Origin: Akkermansiaceae bacterium UBA1315
GTDB taxonomy: Bacteria; Verrucomicrobiota; Verrucomicrobiia; Verrucomicrobiales; Akkermansiaceae
Reading direction: 5' to 3'
NCBI GenBank assembly: GCA_002307065.1
Contig: DBTN01000004.1
Location: 1 to 34,812, forward strand
Length of the DNA stretch: 34,812 nucleotides
A model generated the notes under the pieces. The model worked only from the letters and a program-made list of their open reading frames with translations. It was not told the DNA's origin and did no database searches. This document shows positions 1-7,601 of the stretch, one piece after another (the first letter of the stretch is position 1; the number at the start of each line of letters is the position of its first letter). The translations under genes were made by a program, and so were the position numbers.

Positions 1-83
1 CGCGCACCTTTGGCGCGCAAATAAAAGAATGGATCTCACCCAGCCCGATGGGCTGGGCTAAGGAATCGCGGACCGTTGGCCCG
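1..83 (+). repeat. Dispersed repeat unit, copy 1
   Basis: This is the first direct copy of the 83-bp unit and may begin before the window. It runs from the cgcgc/gcgcg palindrome through the cagcccgatgggctg palindrome to cggaccgttggcccg. It differs from copy 2 at one base near position 68 (g instead of a). Confidence 0.8.
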
Positions 84-126
84 CGGGAAGTGGCTGCGCG
101 GACCGTTGGCTCGTGGAAAGCGGCTG

Positions 127-209
127 CGCGCACCTTTGGCGCGCAAATAAAAGAATGGATCTCACCCAGCCCGATGGGCTGGGCTAAGGAATCACGGACC
201 GTTGGCCCG
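127..209 (+). repeat. Dispersed repeat unit, copy 2
   Basis: This is nearly identical to copy 1 over its full length. It follows directly on a shorter tandem block, so the spacing between copies 1 and 2 is 126 bp. Confidence 0.8.
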
Positions 210-345
210 GAAGGCGGCTGCGCGATGCGGCTCTCCTTCGGAACGCGGCGTTTTCCGGAACAGCCGCTTTTTTCGGGGCGGCAGCGCTTTCTGAGACAGC
301 GGCTTTTTTCGGGACGCGGCTTTTGCCAGAACCGCCGTTTTTTTC

Positions 346-431
346 GGGCCAACGGTCCGTGATTCCTTAGCCCAGGGCATCGCCCTGGGAAATCCGGTCT
401 TAAATTCTAGCCCGCCAAAGGTGGGCGATAC
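346..431 (-). repeat. Dispersed repeat unit, inverted partner
   Basis: The first 26 bases are the reverse complement of the end of the direct units (cgggccaacggtccg, then tgattccttagccca). They continue into a different palindrome (cccagggc atc gccctggg) and a further cgccaaaggtgggcg palindrome. The architecture is shared, but the internal palindromes have diverged. Confidence 0.7.
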
Positions 432-500
432 CGGTTTGGCTAACCGGCCGGATAGAATTATTGAGATTCGGCACTTTTTTGAAATGGAGTCGTCTCATCT

Positions 501-583
501 CGCGCGCCTTTGGCGCGCAAATAAACGAATGGATCTCACCCAGCCCGATGGGCTGGGCTAAGGAATCACGGACCGTTGGCCCG
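501..583 (+). repeat. Dispersed repeat unit, copy 3
   Basis: This is the third direct copy, with only a few substitutions relative to copies 1 and 2 (for example cgcgcgcctt for cgcgcacctt and aaacgaatgg for aaaagaatgg). It is followed by two further short cggaccgttggcccgcggg blocks. Confidence 0.8.
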
Positions 584-700
584 CGGGAAGTGGCTGCGCG
601 GACCGTTGGCCCGCGGGAAGCGGCTGGCGCGGATCGTTGGCCTGGAAAGCGGCTGCGGCTTTTTGGAAAAGGCTCTAACGAAAGAATCGCAGCGATCCGT

Positions 701-1063
701 TTAGGCGTTTAAACCGGTTTGGTGGATGAACCAGTCGGCATCAAGGGCGGCGAGGGGAGTTCTCATTTTGTCGAGTTCAGCGGCGGGGCCGTGGATTTCA
801 AGACGGATGAGCTCTGCCATTCCGAGCGCTCTGCCAAGGTTTTCGCCGACGTTTTCCAAGTGGGCCAGAGCGGCCTCACCGGTTTTATAGGCTTCGCGGC
901 AATGGACGACATCGCCATTCAACGTGAAATCGTAATAAAGAACACCCGCTTCGTTTCTGGTTTTTTCGACGAACGCGGACATCTCAGCGATAAACGCCTC
1001 AAGTTTCCCGGTTTGGACTTTGAAATACGGATGAAGACTGACGGCGCTGGATAATTCGCTCAT
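701..1063 (-). CDS. Putative quinol monooxygenase (ABM domain)
   Basis: This 120-residue protein fits the antibiotic-biosynthesis-monooxygenase (ABM, dimeric alpha/beta-barrel) family. Its first strand carries the usual F-x-V-x-x-G-K-x-E-x-F pattern (residues about 13-25). A helix follows (about 26-36), then the E-x-G-x-x-Y-Y-D-F segment (about 38-47), which is typical of the family. Members are cytosolic and often act on quinols or detoxify aldehydes without a cofactor; the substrate here cannot be told. It lies downstream of, and co-directional with, the minus-strand gene at 1126-1539, 62 bp away, so they may share a transcript. Its 3' end abuts the repeat cluster. The family is fairly sure, the function is not. 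Confidence 0.7.
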   Translation of the reverse strand: MSELSSAVSLHPYFKVQTGKLEAFIAEMSAFVEKTRNEAGVLYYDFTLNGDVVHCREAYKTGEAALAHLENVGENLGRALGMAELIRLEIHGPAAELDKMRTPLAALDADWFIHQTGLNA

Positions 1064-1125
1064 ACCGCCAGCATCGGCGTCCGCCCGCTCATTCCAAGCG
1101 GTAAATTTCTGAACTCGGGAGCCGA

Positions 1126-1539
1126 CTATTTCTTCTCGCGGACGCGATCGGTGGGATCATCTTTCCACATGAACAGAGCTTTAATGATGTGTTGTAAGTC
1201 GCTCTGCTGGTGCATTTCCCGCTGAATTTGGATATTTTCCTTTTGCACTTCTTCTTCCGGGATTTCAGCGGAATCGCCATCGTAGCGGTATTCCACAGGA
1301 ATCTCCGGATCATCGAAACGCCCGAGCAACTGCTCCACGTCCGAGTGCAAGCGCTCGAGGTGATCACAAAGTTTTCCGACGTTTGCGGCCAGCTCCTGAG
1401 CGGATGCGGCGAGCGGTGTTCCGGTCGCCTCCGTTTCGAGGTTGGTGGAAAGCTCGCGGACGAGTTTGCTGGTTTTCAGCCACTGAGGCGAAAGCTCGCG
1501 ATCCACTTCCGCATACACATCTTGGAGATCTTGGTTCAT
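1126..1539 (-). CDS. Hypothetical helical protein
   Basis: I do not recognise this 137-residue protein. It is rich in Glu, Gln, Leu and Asp and is predicted by eye to be largely alpha-helical. Long heptad-like stretches (residues about 1-75) suggest a coiled coil or helical bundle. An acidic loop (about 76-95) and a basic C-terminus (ending DRVREKK) follow. There is no signal peptide or membrane segment, so it should be cytosolic. It is divergent from the exported nuclease-family gene beginning at 1596, with 56 bp between them. The longest plus-strand frame through this region overlaps it completely, but that frame is explained by the nuclease gene starting later. Confidence 0.55.
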   Translation of the reverse strand: MNQDLQDVYAEVDRELSPQWLKTSKLVRELSTNLETEATGTPLAASAQELAANVGKLCDHLERLHSDVEQLLGRFDDPEIPVEYRYDGDSAEIPEEEVQKENIQIQREMHQQSDLQHIIKALFMWKDDPTDRVREKK

Positions 1540-1595
1540 CGAACAATCTTGAACCGGATTCGGACCTTTTGCAAACGGTGAGAAGGAAATCGTGG

Positions 1596-2588
1596 ATGTT
1601 GCGGAATCGCCCTTTGCAGATGGGAAATGCGCGCGAAAGTGTCGTCCGAAAGATGGGCAGACGATGGATTTATGGAATGATGGCGATTTTCGCCGGTTTG
1701 AGTTCGTGCGAGAAAACCCGCGCGACCGATGCGCCCAAAGCCATACCGGTTCCAGTCGGTGGCGCGCTGGAATTGGTAGCGGTGAGTTTCAACATTCGAA
1801 ATGAAAACGAGGGAGATACGGATCAACGCGCCTGGCACGAACGGATCGTTGAAACGGTGAAAATGGTGCGCCGGATGTCACCGGATGTTCTGGGCGTTCA
1901 GGAAATGAAACACGGGCAAGCCGCCGATCTTCGCGCTTCCCTGCCGGACTACGAATTTTTCGGAATCGGCCGGGAAGACGGGAAAAAAGAAGGCGAATAC
2001 GCCGGGATCTTTTATCGAGCCGACCGGTTTCAAATCGATTTCTCCGACTCGGGGACCTTCTGGCTTTCGGCGACGCCGGAAATTCCGGGCTCGAAAACCT
2101 GGGGAAATGATCTGCCGCGGGCGGCGACTTGGCTGCGCCTGACGGATCGTTCGACCGGGCGCGGATTTTACGTTTTTAACACGCACTGGGACCACCGCCA
2201 TCAAGGATCGAGGGAAAAAGCGGCGATGCTCATGGCGGAACGAATCGATCAGCGAAAACAGCCAGGCGAACCGGTGGTGCTGTTGGGCGATTTTAACGCG
2301 GTCGAAAAAAATCCCGCCGTCGCCTATCTGGGGGGTAAGTCCGTTGAGCTTGCTGGGGCAAACCGGTTGTGGAAAACCGGTTTGATCGATACTTACCAAA
2401 AAATCCACGCTTCCGAAAAAAACCGTCGCACGCTTCATCTTTGGCGCGGGAGCCGCGAGGGCGGTCTAAAAGTCGATCACATCCTCGTTTCCAAAGGCGC
2501 AAAAGTCGTCGCGGCGACGATCGTTGCCGATCGTGAGCCGTTTGCATCCGATCATTTTCCTGTCAGCGCGCGGGTGATTTTCCCGTGA
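1596..2588 (+). CDS. Exported endonuclease/exonuclease/phosphatase family protein
   Basis: This is a complete EEP-superfamily fold. Motifs in order are F-N-I-R-N (metal-binding Asn), V-Q-E-M (catalytic Glu), N-T-H-W-D-H, L-L-G-D-F-N-A (Asp/Asn pair), D-H-I-L and A-S-D-H-F-P-V (terminal His). Homologues are usually metal-dependent phosphodiesterases acting on DNA, lipids or sugar phosphates. The frame is open further upstream, but ATG 1596 has one of the few good ribosome sites in the window (agaagga, about 8 bases before). It gives a basic N-terminus followed by a hydrophobic segment ending F-A-G-L-S-S-C, a lipoprotein-like cleavage site. ATG 1620 or 1653 would also keep that signal. The protein probably acts outside the cytoplasm, perhaps anchored in a membrane. 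Its substrate is unknown. Confidence 0.8.
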   Translation: MLRNRPLQMGNARESVVRKMGRRWIYGMMAIFAGLSSCEKTRATDAPKAIPVPVGGALELVAVSFNIRNENEGDTDQRAWHERIVETVKMVRRMSPDVLGVQEMKHGQAADLRASLPDYEFFGIGREDGKKEGEYAGIFYRADRFQIDFSDSGTFWLSATPEIPGSKTWGNDLPRAATWLRLTDRSTGRGFYVFNTHWDHRHQGSREKAAMLMAERIDQRKQPGEPVVLLGDFNAVEKNPAVAYLGGKSVELAGANRLWKTGLIDTYQKIHASEKNRRTLHLWRGSREGGLKVDHILVSKGAKVVAATIVADREPFASDHFPVSARVIFP

Positions 2589-2591
2589 TAA

Positions 2592-2668
2592 ATAAGGAGC
2601 GTGGATCTTCGGTCCACACTCTTCAAATCATCACCTCAAAGTGTCGACCGAAGATCGACACTCCTTAT
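2592..2668. repeat. REP-like double palindrome between convergent genes
   Basis: Two 29-bp arms (2592-2620 and 2640-2668) are inverted with three mismatches. Each arm is itself a small hairpin: gtgga-tcttcgg-tccac in the first, gtcga-ccgaaga-tcgac in the second. The base changes between arms are compensatory and keep both stems paired. The element fills the gap between two convergent genes and touches the stop codon of the gene at 2668-3009. It probably acts as a bidirectional 3' structure. Its ggatc-t-cgg core resembles the REP palindromes in the urease locus. Confidence 0.7.
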
Positions 2669-3009
2669 CAAATCAATCCCTGCTCGCGCAGTTCTTCATC
2701 CACCTCGTCATACGCCGGGGATCCGATGCCGACGTCGCGGATGCGTTGGATCTTTTTCCGAACGCCGTGACGGCTGCGAGGACCGGTCACCAAACCGGCG
2801 ACGCCGCCGACGACAAATGGCAAAAGCGCGGCAACTCCCAGGGCTCCCAGACCGATTCCCACGCCACGGCGGGCGCCGCGATGCATGAGATCACCCAGCA
2901 ACAAACCGGCCGCAGCACCCAGCAACGCGGGGGCGGTCAGTGCGCTGTTTTCGATCCATACGGGAGTGGTATCTGAATGCTCGTCGGCCATGGCGAAATC
3001 GTAAGCCAC
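2668..3009 (-). CDS. Small membrane protein of unknown function
   Basis: I do not recognise the family. The 113-residue product has two hydrophobic, Gly/Ala-rich stretches (residues about 24-42 and 50-74) separated by a short basic loop (H-R-G-A-R-R). A charged cytosolic C-terminal tail (about 75-113) ends in an acidic helix. The pattern is that of a small two-pass inner-membrane protein. Two starts are possible: GTG 3009, used here, or ATG 2991, which would remove six residues. Neither has a convincing ribosome site, though aggtgg lies 14 bases before the ATG. It is divergent from manC with 86 bp between them. Confidence 0.55.
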   Translation of the reverse strand: MAYDFAMADEHSDTTPVWIENSALTAPALLGAAAGLLLGDLMHRGARRGVGIGLGALGVAALLPFVVGGVAGLVTGPRSRHGVRKKIQRIRDVGIGSPAYDEVDEELREQGLI

Positions 3010-3095
3010 CTATTTTCATCCGACAACTCCGGAAAAACGAAATGATCCGGATTCTGGCTTTTCACTTGTGAGCATTTGGCTAACGTCCGCGCGAC

Positions 3096-4178
3096 ATGCC
3101 CCTTCCGGAAAACACCTACGCCCTTATCCTCGCCGGCGGCTCTGGCACTCGATTTTGGCCCCTCAGCCGCAACGCCCGTCCCAAGCAGCTTCTCAACCTC
3201 TTCAACGATGGCACTTTGCTCGATCAAACGATCCGCCGTCTCGAAGGATTGGTCCCCGTCGAAAATATTCTGATCCTCACCAACGCTCTGCAGGAAGCCG
3301 CCGTCCGCGAGGTCGCGTCGATGCTCCCTGCGGAAAATATTTTCGCCGAACCGGCGAAACGCGACACCGCACCCGCCGTCGCGCTCGGCATCGGGCTCGT
3401 TGCCGCACGCAATCCGGACGCAGTGATGATGGTGCTGCCTGCCGATCAGTTGATCAAAGACGTCGAAGCTTACCACTCGGTCATGCGTGATGCGCTTGCG
3501 ACCGCGGAGCAATCGGACGGCCTTGTTACCATCGGCCTTCGTCCGACATGGGCCTGCCCGTCTTACGGCTACATCGAGCGCGGCGACCGCGCCGTGATCC
3601 CCGGCCTGGTTTGTGAACATCCGCCGGTTGAGGTGAAACGTTTCCGCGAAAAACCGAACGTCGAGCTTGCCGAACAATTTCTCGCTGCAGGAGGTTTCTC
3701 CTGGAACGCGGGCATGTTCGTCTGGTCGCTGCCGACGGTCATCAAGCAACTGGTCAATCATTCGCCGGAGCTTGCCGGGTTCGTTTCCGAAATCCGCCGC
3801 GCGACCGATATTCCTGCCACCGTCGCCGCTCAATTTCCGAAACTCACGCCGATCTCGATCGACTATGCGTTGATGGAAACCGCCGACCGCGTGCTGAATA
3901 TCGAGGCGACCTTTGATTGGGACGACGTCGGTTCGTGGATTTCCGTTGCGAAATACCTCGACGAAGCCGGAACGGGAAACCGGGTGAATCAACCGATTTC
4001 CGAGATCGAATCCGAAAACAACATCGTCTTCAACGCCCGCAAAGGCTCGCGCATCGCGCTGCTCGGCGTGGACGATCTGATCATCGTGCAAACCGACGAC
4101 GCCTTGCTCATCGCCAATCGCCACCAGGCAGACGCGATCAAAAAGCTGTCCGATCTTTTGCCGCCGGAGCTTCTCTAA
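3096..4178 (+). CDS. manC: Mannose-1-phosphate guanylyltransferase
   Basis: The enzyme makes GDP-mannose from mannose-1-phosphate and GTP in the cytosol, feeding cell-surface glycan synthesis. The nucleotidyltransferase signature lies at residues 12-26 (L-A-G-G-S-G-T-R-F-W-P-L-S-R), followed by the P-K-Q-L segment. The F-x-E-K-P and W-N-A-G-M-F-V-W motifs mid-protein are diagnostic for this family. At 360 residues it is the short, single-function form without the C-terminal phosphomannose isomerase domain of about 110 residues. ATG 3096 starts just before the first strand and has no visible Shine-Dalgarno. The gene is followed after 11 bp by ruvX, so the two are probably cotranscribed. Confidence 0.9.
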   Translation: MPLPENTYALILAGGSGTRFWPLSRNARPKQLLNLFNDGTLLDQTIRRLEGLVPVENILILTNALQEAAVREVASMLPAENIFAEPAKRDTAPAVALGIGLVAARNPDAVMMVLPADQLIKDVEAYHSVMRDALATAEQSDGLVTIGLRPTWACPSYGYIERGDRAVIPGLVCEHPPVEVKRFREKPNVELAEQFLAAGGFSWNAGMFVWSLPTVIKQLVNHSPELAGFVSEIRRATDIPATVAAQFPKLTPISIDYALMETADRVLNIEATFDWDDVGSWISVAKYLDEAGTGNRVNQPISEIESENNIVFNARKGSRIALLGVDDLIIVQTDDALLIANRHQADAIKKLSDLLPPELL

Positions 4179-4189
4179 TTTTTCCGCGT

Positions 4190-4633
4190 TTGAATTCCGA
4201 TCCGTCCAGCTCGCCGCATCCCGCCTTGGGAATCGATCACGGCGATGCCCGGATCGGAATCGCGGCGACGGATGATTTCGGGATTTTGGCTCATCCGGTC
4301 GAAACGATCGACCGGTTGAAAACCGAACCGGTTGAGCGCATCGTCCAACTCATCGGACTCCGAAAAATCCGGACTCTCGTCATCGGTCTACCGGTTCGCA
4401 TGGACGGCACCGAAGGAACCTCCGCCATCAAAGTCCGCAAGTTCGCCAAAGAACTCCGCCGACATTTGGCCGATGATATTTCCATCGTTTTCGTCGACGA
4501 AACGCTGACGACTTCCACCGCTTCCGAAAAACTCCGGGCAGCCGGCAAAAAATCCCATCAGCAGAAATCAATCATCGATCAAGCCGCAGCGGTGGAGATA
4601 TTAAATCTGTGGATGGGCGAAGAGAGTTTCTAG
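4190..4633 (+). CDS. ruvX: RuvX/YqgF-type pre-16S rRNA nuclease
   Basis: This is a 147-residue RNase H-like protein of the YqgF family, implicated in processing the 5' end of 16S rRNA and formerly called a putative Holliday-junction resolvase. Active-site features are the first-strand G-I-D-H-G (Asp16), the central V-I-G-L-P, the V-D-E-T-L-T-T strand and the late I-D-Q-A-A-A-V-E-I-L helix with its Asp. No ATG or GTG lies in a suitable place. TTG 4190 gives a length matching the family (about 138-150 residues), so I chose it. Longer upstream extension of the frame only re-reads manC. It follows manC by 11 bp. Confidence 0.85.
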   Translation: MNSDPSSSPHPALGIDHGDARIGIAATDDFGILAHPVETIDRLKTEPVERIVQLIGLRKIRTLVIGLPVRMDGTEGTSAIKVRKFAKELRRHLADDISIVFVDETLTTSTASEKLRAAGKKSHQQKSIIDQAAAVEILNLWMGEESF

Positions 4634-4694
4634 TTTTCAGTGTTCAGTTTTCAGAAAAAATTTCTGACCGATCATCTTCCTGAACACTGAAAAC
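4633..4694. repeat. Inverted repeat between ruvX and truA
   Basis: The 15-bp perfect arms gttttcagtgttcag (4633-4647) and ctgaacactgaaaac (4680-4694) enclose 32 bp. The left arm overlaps the ruvX stop. The loop holds an additional partial copy (agttttcag). There is no clear U-tract, so it is more likely a dispersed palindrome than a classical terminator, although it could still end transcription. Confidence 0.6.
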
Positions 4695-4707
4695 GAACCA
4701 CTTTGAT

Positions 4708-5463
4708 ATGCGCCTTAAACTCACCATCGCTTATGACGGCCGGCCTTTTAACGGTTGGCAGTCGCAGGCTTGTGGAAACACCGTGCAGGATTTCATTCGG
4801 CGGGCGTTGGAAGAAGTCGCGAAACAACCGGTTCGCATCGATGGCTCGGGCCGTACGGATGCGGGAGTTCACGCGCTCGGCCAGACGGCGCATTTCGATC
4901 CGCCAACCGGTTTGTCGATGAATCCATTCAATTGGGTTCCGGCGTTAAATACCAAACTCCCCGCGAGCATCCGCATCATGGCTTGCGAGGAAGTGGCCGC
5001 AGATTTTCATGCCCGGTTTTCGGCGACTGGAAAAATCTATCATTACGATCTTTGCACCGAACCGGTTTTGCCACCGTTAAAAGCAGGGATCGCTTGGCAT
5101 ATCCCGCGTCTGTTAGATGCCGAGAAACTAAAAGAAGCGCTCGATGTTCTAACAGGTCGACACGATTTTCATGCTTTCGCCGCGTATCGCGGAAACGAAA
5201 AACCGGATACGGATTACGTCCGCACTTTGCATTCCGCCAATCTCGACACACTCGATGATGGGTATCGCATCCAATTTTTCGGCGATGGATTTTTATATAA
5301 AATGGTCCGTTTACTCACCGGTGCCGCGCTTCACACCGCGCAAGGCCGTTATCGAATCGAAGACCTTGCCGCGTTGCTCGATCAACCACCCGGTTTGCCA
5401 AATGGGAAATCTCCGCTCTGCGCCCCGGCAGATGGATTGTTTCTCAAAGAAGTGATTTACTGA
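4708..5463 (+). CDS. truA: tRNA pseudouridine synthase A
   Basis: TruA converts uridines 38-40 in tRNA anticodon arms to pseudouridine. The catalytic motif S-G-R-T-D-A-G-V-H-A carries the nucleophile Asp51. Also present are the N-terminal A-Y-D-G-x-x-F-x-G-W-Q segment, Y-H-Y-D at mid-protein, F-H-A-F-A and the C-terminal F-L-Y-K-M-V-R motif. The 251-residue length is normal. ATG 4708 is the only sensible start; no Shine-Dalgarno is visible. The stop lies tail-to-tail with the minus-strand SRP RNA, whose terminator T-run overlaps the truA stop region. Confidence 0.93.
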   Translation: MRLKLTIAYDGRPFNGWQSQACGNTVQDFIRRALEEVAKQPVRIDGSGRTDAGVHALGQTAHFDPPTGLSMNPFNWVPALNTKLPASIRIMACEEVAADFHARFSATGKIYHYDLCTEPVLPPLKAGIAWHIPRLLDAEKLKEALDVLTGRHDFHAFAAYRGNEKPDTDYVRTLHSANLDTLDDGYRIQFFGDGFLYKMVRLLTGAALHTAQGRYRIEDLAALLDQPPGLPNGKSPLCAPADGLFLKEVIY

Positions 5464-5471
5464 GAAAAAGT

Positions 5472-5578
5472 GCTGTCAGGGAATCCGCGGCAAGAACGGA
5501 CAAACTACCGTTGCTTCGATCAAGACCTGGCGGGATTCGCCTGCCGAACCTCCACGGCCCCTGACAGCGGGGAGAGAG
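5472..5578 (-). ncRNA. ffs: Signal recognition particle RNA (small bacterial type, 4.5S-like)
   Basis: On the minus strand the 10-nt ends gctgtcaggg (5' side) and ccctgacagc (3' side) pair perfectly and enclose a rod of about 107 nt. The apex (5531-5508) reads gccaggtcttgatcgaagcaacgg. It matches the universal domain IV pattern CAGGUC-loop-GAAGCAAC, which binds the Ffh M domain, preceded by gcgaatcccgcc as in many bacterial SRP RNAs. A run of five T follows the terminal stem, as expected for an intrinsic terminator. The apical loop UUGAUC is not the common GGAA tetraloop. This RNA guides Ffh to ribosomes making membrane proteins. The exact 5' and 3' ends are approximate. Confidence 0.88.
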
Positions 5579-5615
5579 AAACGCACGGACCGGTTTTCCG
5601 CAATGAATTTTTGGG

Positions 5616-5780
5616 AAAACGAAACGCGGAGGCGATGAGTTCGCGGAGAGATGAGGGGAGTGGATTTTGAGGGCGCCAAACGCAGAGATCCAGAGTTCGC
5701 TGAGAAATTGCGGAGAGAAATTGGGTTTTTCCAATCGCTGCCAATCTCTCCGCGAACTTCGAGCTTCCGCGTTTCGTTTT
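5616..5780. repeat. MITE-like element with long imperfect terminal inverted repeats
   Basis: The 36-bp arms (5616-5651 and 5745-5780) match as inverted repeats except for a stretch of about 7 bp in the middle. They flank a core of about 90 bp that contains further degenerate copies of the unit gagttcgcggagaga (around 5691-5720). No open frame of note is present. The right end stops 2 bp short of the pyrE stop codon, so the element fills the gap between SRP RNA and pyrE. It may be a non-autonomous mobile element or an expanded hairpin. Confidence 0.65.
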
Positions 5781-5782
5781 TC

Positions 5783-6349
<567 letters not shown>

Positions 6350-6453
6350 GGCGCATCGTGGAAATGGCGGCGGAAGAGAGCAAGCGCGCATCGTCAAACC
6401 GGTGCCTTTTGGTACTAGCCAGCGGGCGGGGCGGCGGGATAGTTTTTCGCCAG

Positions 6454-7152
6454 ATGATCTTGGGAATGCTGGAACCTTCGGGCTTGATTGAGCAGGGCGG
6501 GCCGCTGGTCTGGGTGTTGCTCGGACTGGCGTTTTTTGGCGGTGTGTGCGTGGTGGAGCGGATGTTTTTCTTCCACCGGGCGCGCATCAATGTGGGCGAT
6601 TTGCTTGTTGGGCTGGCGCATCACATCCGGCGGCGGGCCTTTGCGGAGGCGCTTCACGAGGCGGCGCGAGCCCCGGGACCGGTTGCGCGGGTGGCGCACG
6701 CGGCGCTGCTGCGGTATTATTTAGGGCGGAGCGAATTGCGGGATATCGCTCAAGAAGCCGGGCAATTGGAAGTTCCTCGCATCGAAAAAAATATCCGCTC
6801 GATTCTCGGTGTCGCGCTGCTCGCTCCGCTGATCGGCATGCTCGGAACCTTGGTGGGGATGGTGGAAACGTTCCAGCGCTTGAGTGAAAAAGGAGGCTTT
6901 ACCGGTCCGGCGGAGCTTTCCAGCGGAGTGTTCACGGCCCTCATCACTTCGGTGATCGGCCTGACGGTCGCGGTGCCGATGTATCTGTTTTACCTGTATT
7001 TTCTCGGCCGGGCGAAACGTCTGATCCATCGCATCGAACGGGCGGGCATCGAAATCGTCCATCTCATCGCCGATTCGCGAGAGGAAGAGGAATACGCGCC
7101 ATTCCGTGGCGAGGTGGCAGCGGCGAAAAAATCGGTCAAGTCCGTTCCATGA
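6454..7152 (+). CDS. exbB: ExbB/TolQ/MotA-type proton channel protein
   Basis: This inner-membrane subunit would use the proton gradient to drive a TonB- or TolA-like partner. The 232 residues show a first membrane helix (about 12-33, P-L-V-W-V-L-L-G-L-A-F-F), a cytosolic helical domain, and two closely packed helices at about 120-145 and 165-190. The conserved cores are L-L-A-P-L-I-G-M-L-G-T-L-V-G-M and S-G-V-F-T-A-L-I-T-S-V-I-G-L. These are the MotA/TolQ/ExbB signature. ATG 6454 is chosen because the upstream extension is not family-like; ATG 6466 is possible. It overlaps exbD by four bases (ATGA), indicating translational coupling. Whether it serves TonB or Tol functions is not decidable from sequence, but the TonB-like third gene favours ExbB. 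Confidence 0.85.
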   Translation: MILGMLEPSGLIEQGGPLVWVLLGLAFFGGVCVVERMFFFHRARINVGDLLVGLAHHIRRRAFAEALHEAARAPGPVARVAHAALLRYYLGRSELRDIAQEAGQLEVPRIEKNIRSILGVALLAPLIGMLGTLVGMVETFQRLSEKGGFTGPAELSSGVFTALITSVIGLTVAVPMYLFYLYFLGRAKRLIHRIERAGIEIVHLIADSREEEEYAPFRGEVAAAKKSVKSVP

Positions 7153-7601
7153 AGCTCGAAACGACGTTGCCTGAGCGGCCGGGATTTCTCCACGCCCTGC
7201 CCTTGATGGATTTGTTCGCGCTGATGCTGATGTTTTTCATGCTCGGTCCGGCATTGGTCCAGCAGTCGGGGATCGCGGTCGATTTGCCGCCGTCGCAGTT
7301 TCAAATGGAGCGTTTCCGGAATTCATTGGTCGTCACTCTTGGAAACGGTCAAGACGGGCCGAGTTTGTATTTCGGTCGCGAACCGATGACGTCCGCTCAA
7401 CTTTCCGAGGAGCTTGACCGCTTGCAGGCCGAGGGTGCTGCCGCGAAATCCATCGTGCTTTTGCAAACGGATGCCGCGACACCGGTCGGGCTGGAGCGGG
7501 AAATCACCGAGCTCGTTCTGGCAAAGGGCTTCCGCCTGGCGCTTGTCGGTCGGACCGAAGCGGCTCCCGAGCCAAAACCTGCTGAACCGCTCGCTGAATA
7601 A
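7149..7601 (+). CDS. exbD: ExbD/TolR-type biopolymer transport protein
   Basis: This 150-residue protein has a single membrane helix near the N-terminus (about residues 15-37) carrying the essential Asp in P-L-M-D-L-F-A-L-M-L-M-F-F. A periplasmic domain follows with the typical order: V-D-L-P, then I-V-L-L-Q-T-D-A-A-T-P and a helix before A-L-V-G-R-T. It would form the proton-conducting motor with ExbB. The C-terminus is a short Pro/Glu-rich tail (P-E-P-K-P-A-E). It overlaps exbB by 4 bp, and the next gene starts immediately after its stop codon, so these genes form one operon. Confidence 0.85.
   Translation: MKLETTLPERPGFLHALPLMDLFALMLMFFMLGPALVQQSGIAVDLPPSQFQMERFRNSLVVTLGNGQDGPSLYFGREPMTSAQLSEELDRLQAEGAAAKSIVLLQTDAATPVGLEREITELVLAKGFRLALVGRTEAAPEPKPAEPLAE

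Larger units (their letters stand above)
1..715. repeat. Gene-free cluster of dispersed repeats
   Basis: No credible gene is present. A unit of about 83 bp occurs directly at 1-83, 127-209 and 501-583, and a related copy lies inverted at 346-431. Each unit holds two short palindromes (cgcgc..ttggcgcgc and cagcccgatgggctgggct) and ends in the block cggaccgttggcccg. Between the units are degenerate tandem blocks of about 30 bp ending gcggctgcgcgg (about 66-126 and 566-660) and a T-rich array with repeated cttttttcggg (about 260-345). Short open frames here merely translate the repeats. This looks like a chromosomal repeat island. I do not recognise a named family. Confidence 0.85.

Noticed and set aside
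1..715. CRISPR array
   Set aside because: The repeats are about 83 bp, partly inverted and unevenly spaced, with no uniform spacers and no cas genes.
1383..1595. N-terminal extension of the nuclease-family protein upstream of 1596
   Set aside because: It would overlap the minus-strand gene at 1126-1539, carries no domain, and would place the signal peptide 100 residues inside the protein.
2937..4124. A 395-residue minus-strand open frame opposite manC
   Set aside because: manC is unambiguous. The frame also runs across the start of the neighbouring membrane-protein gene.
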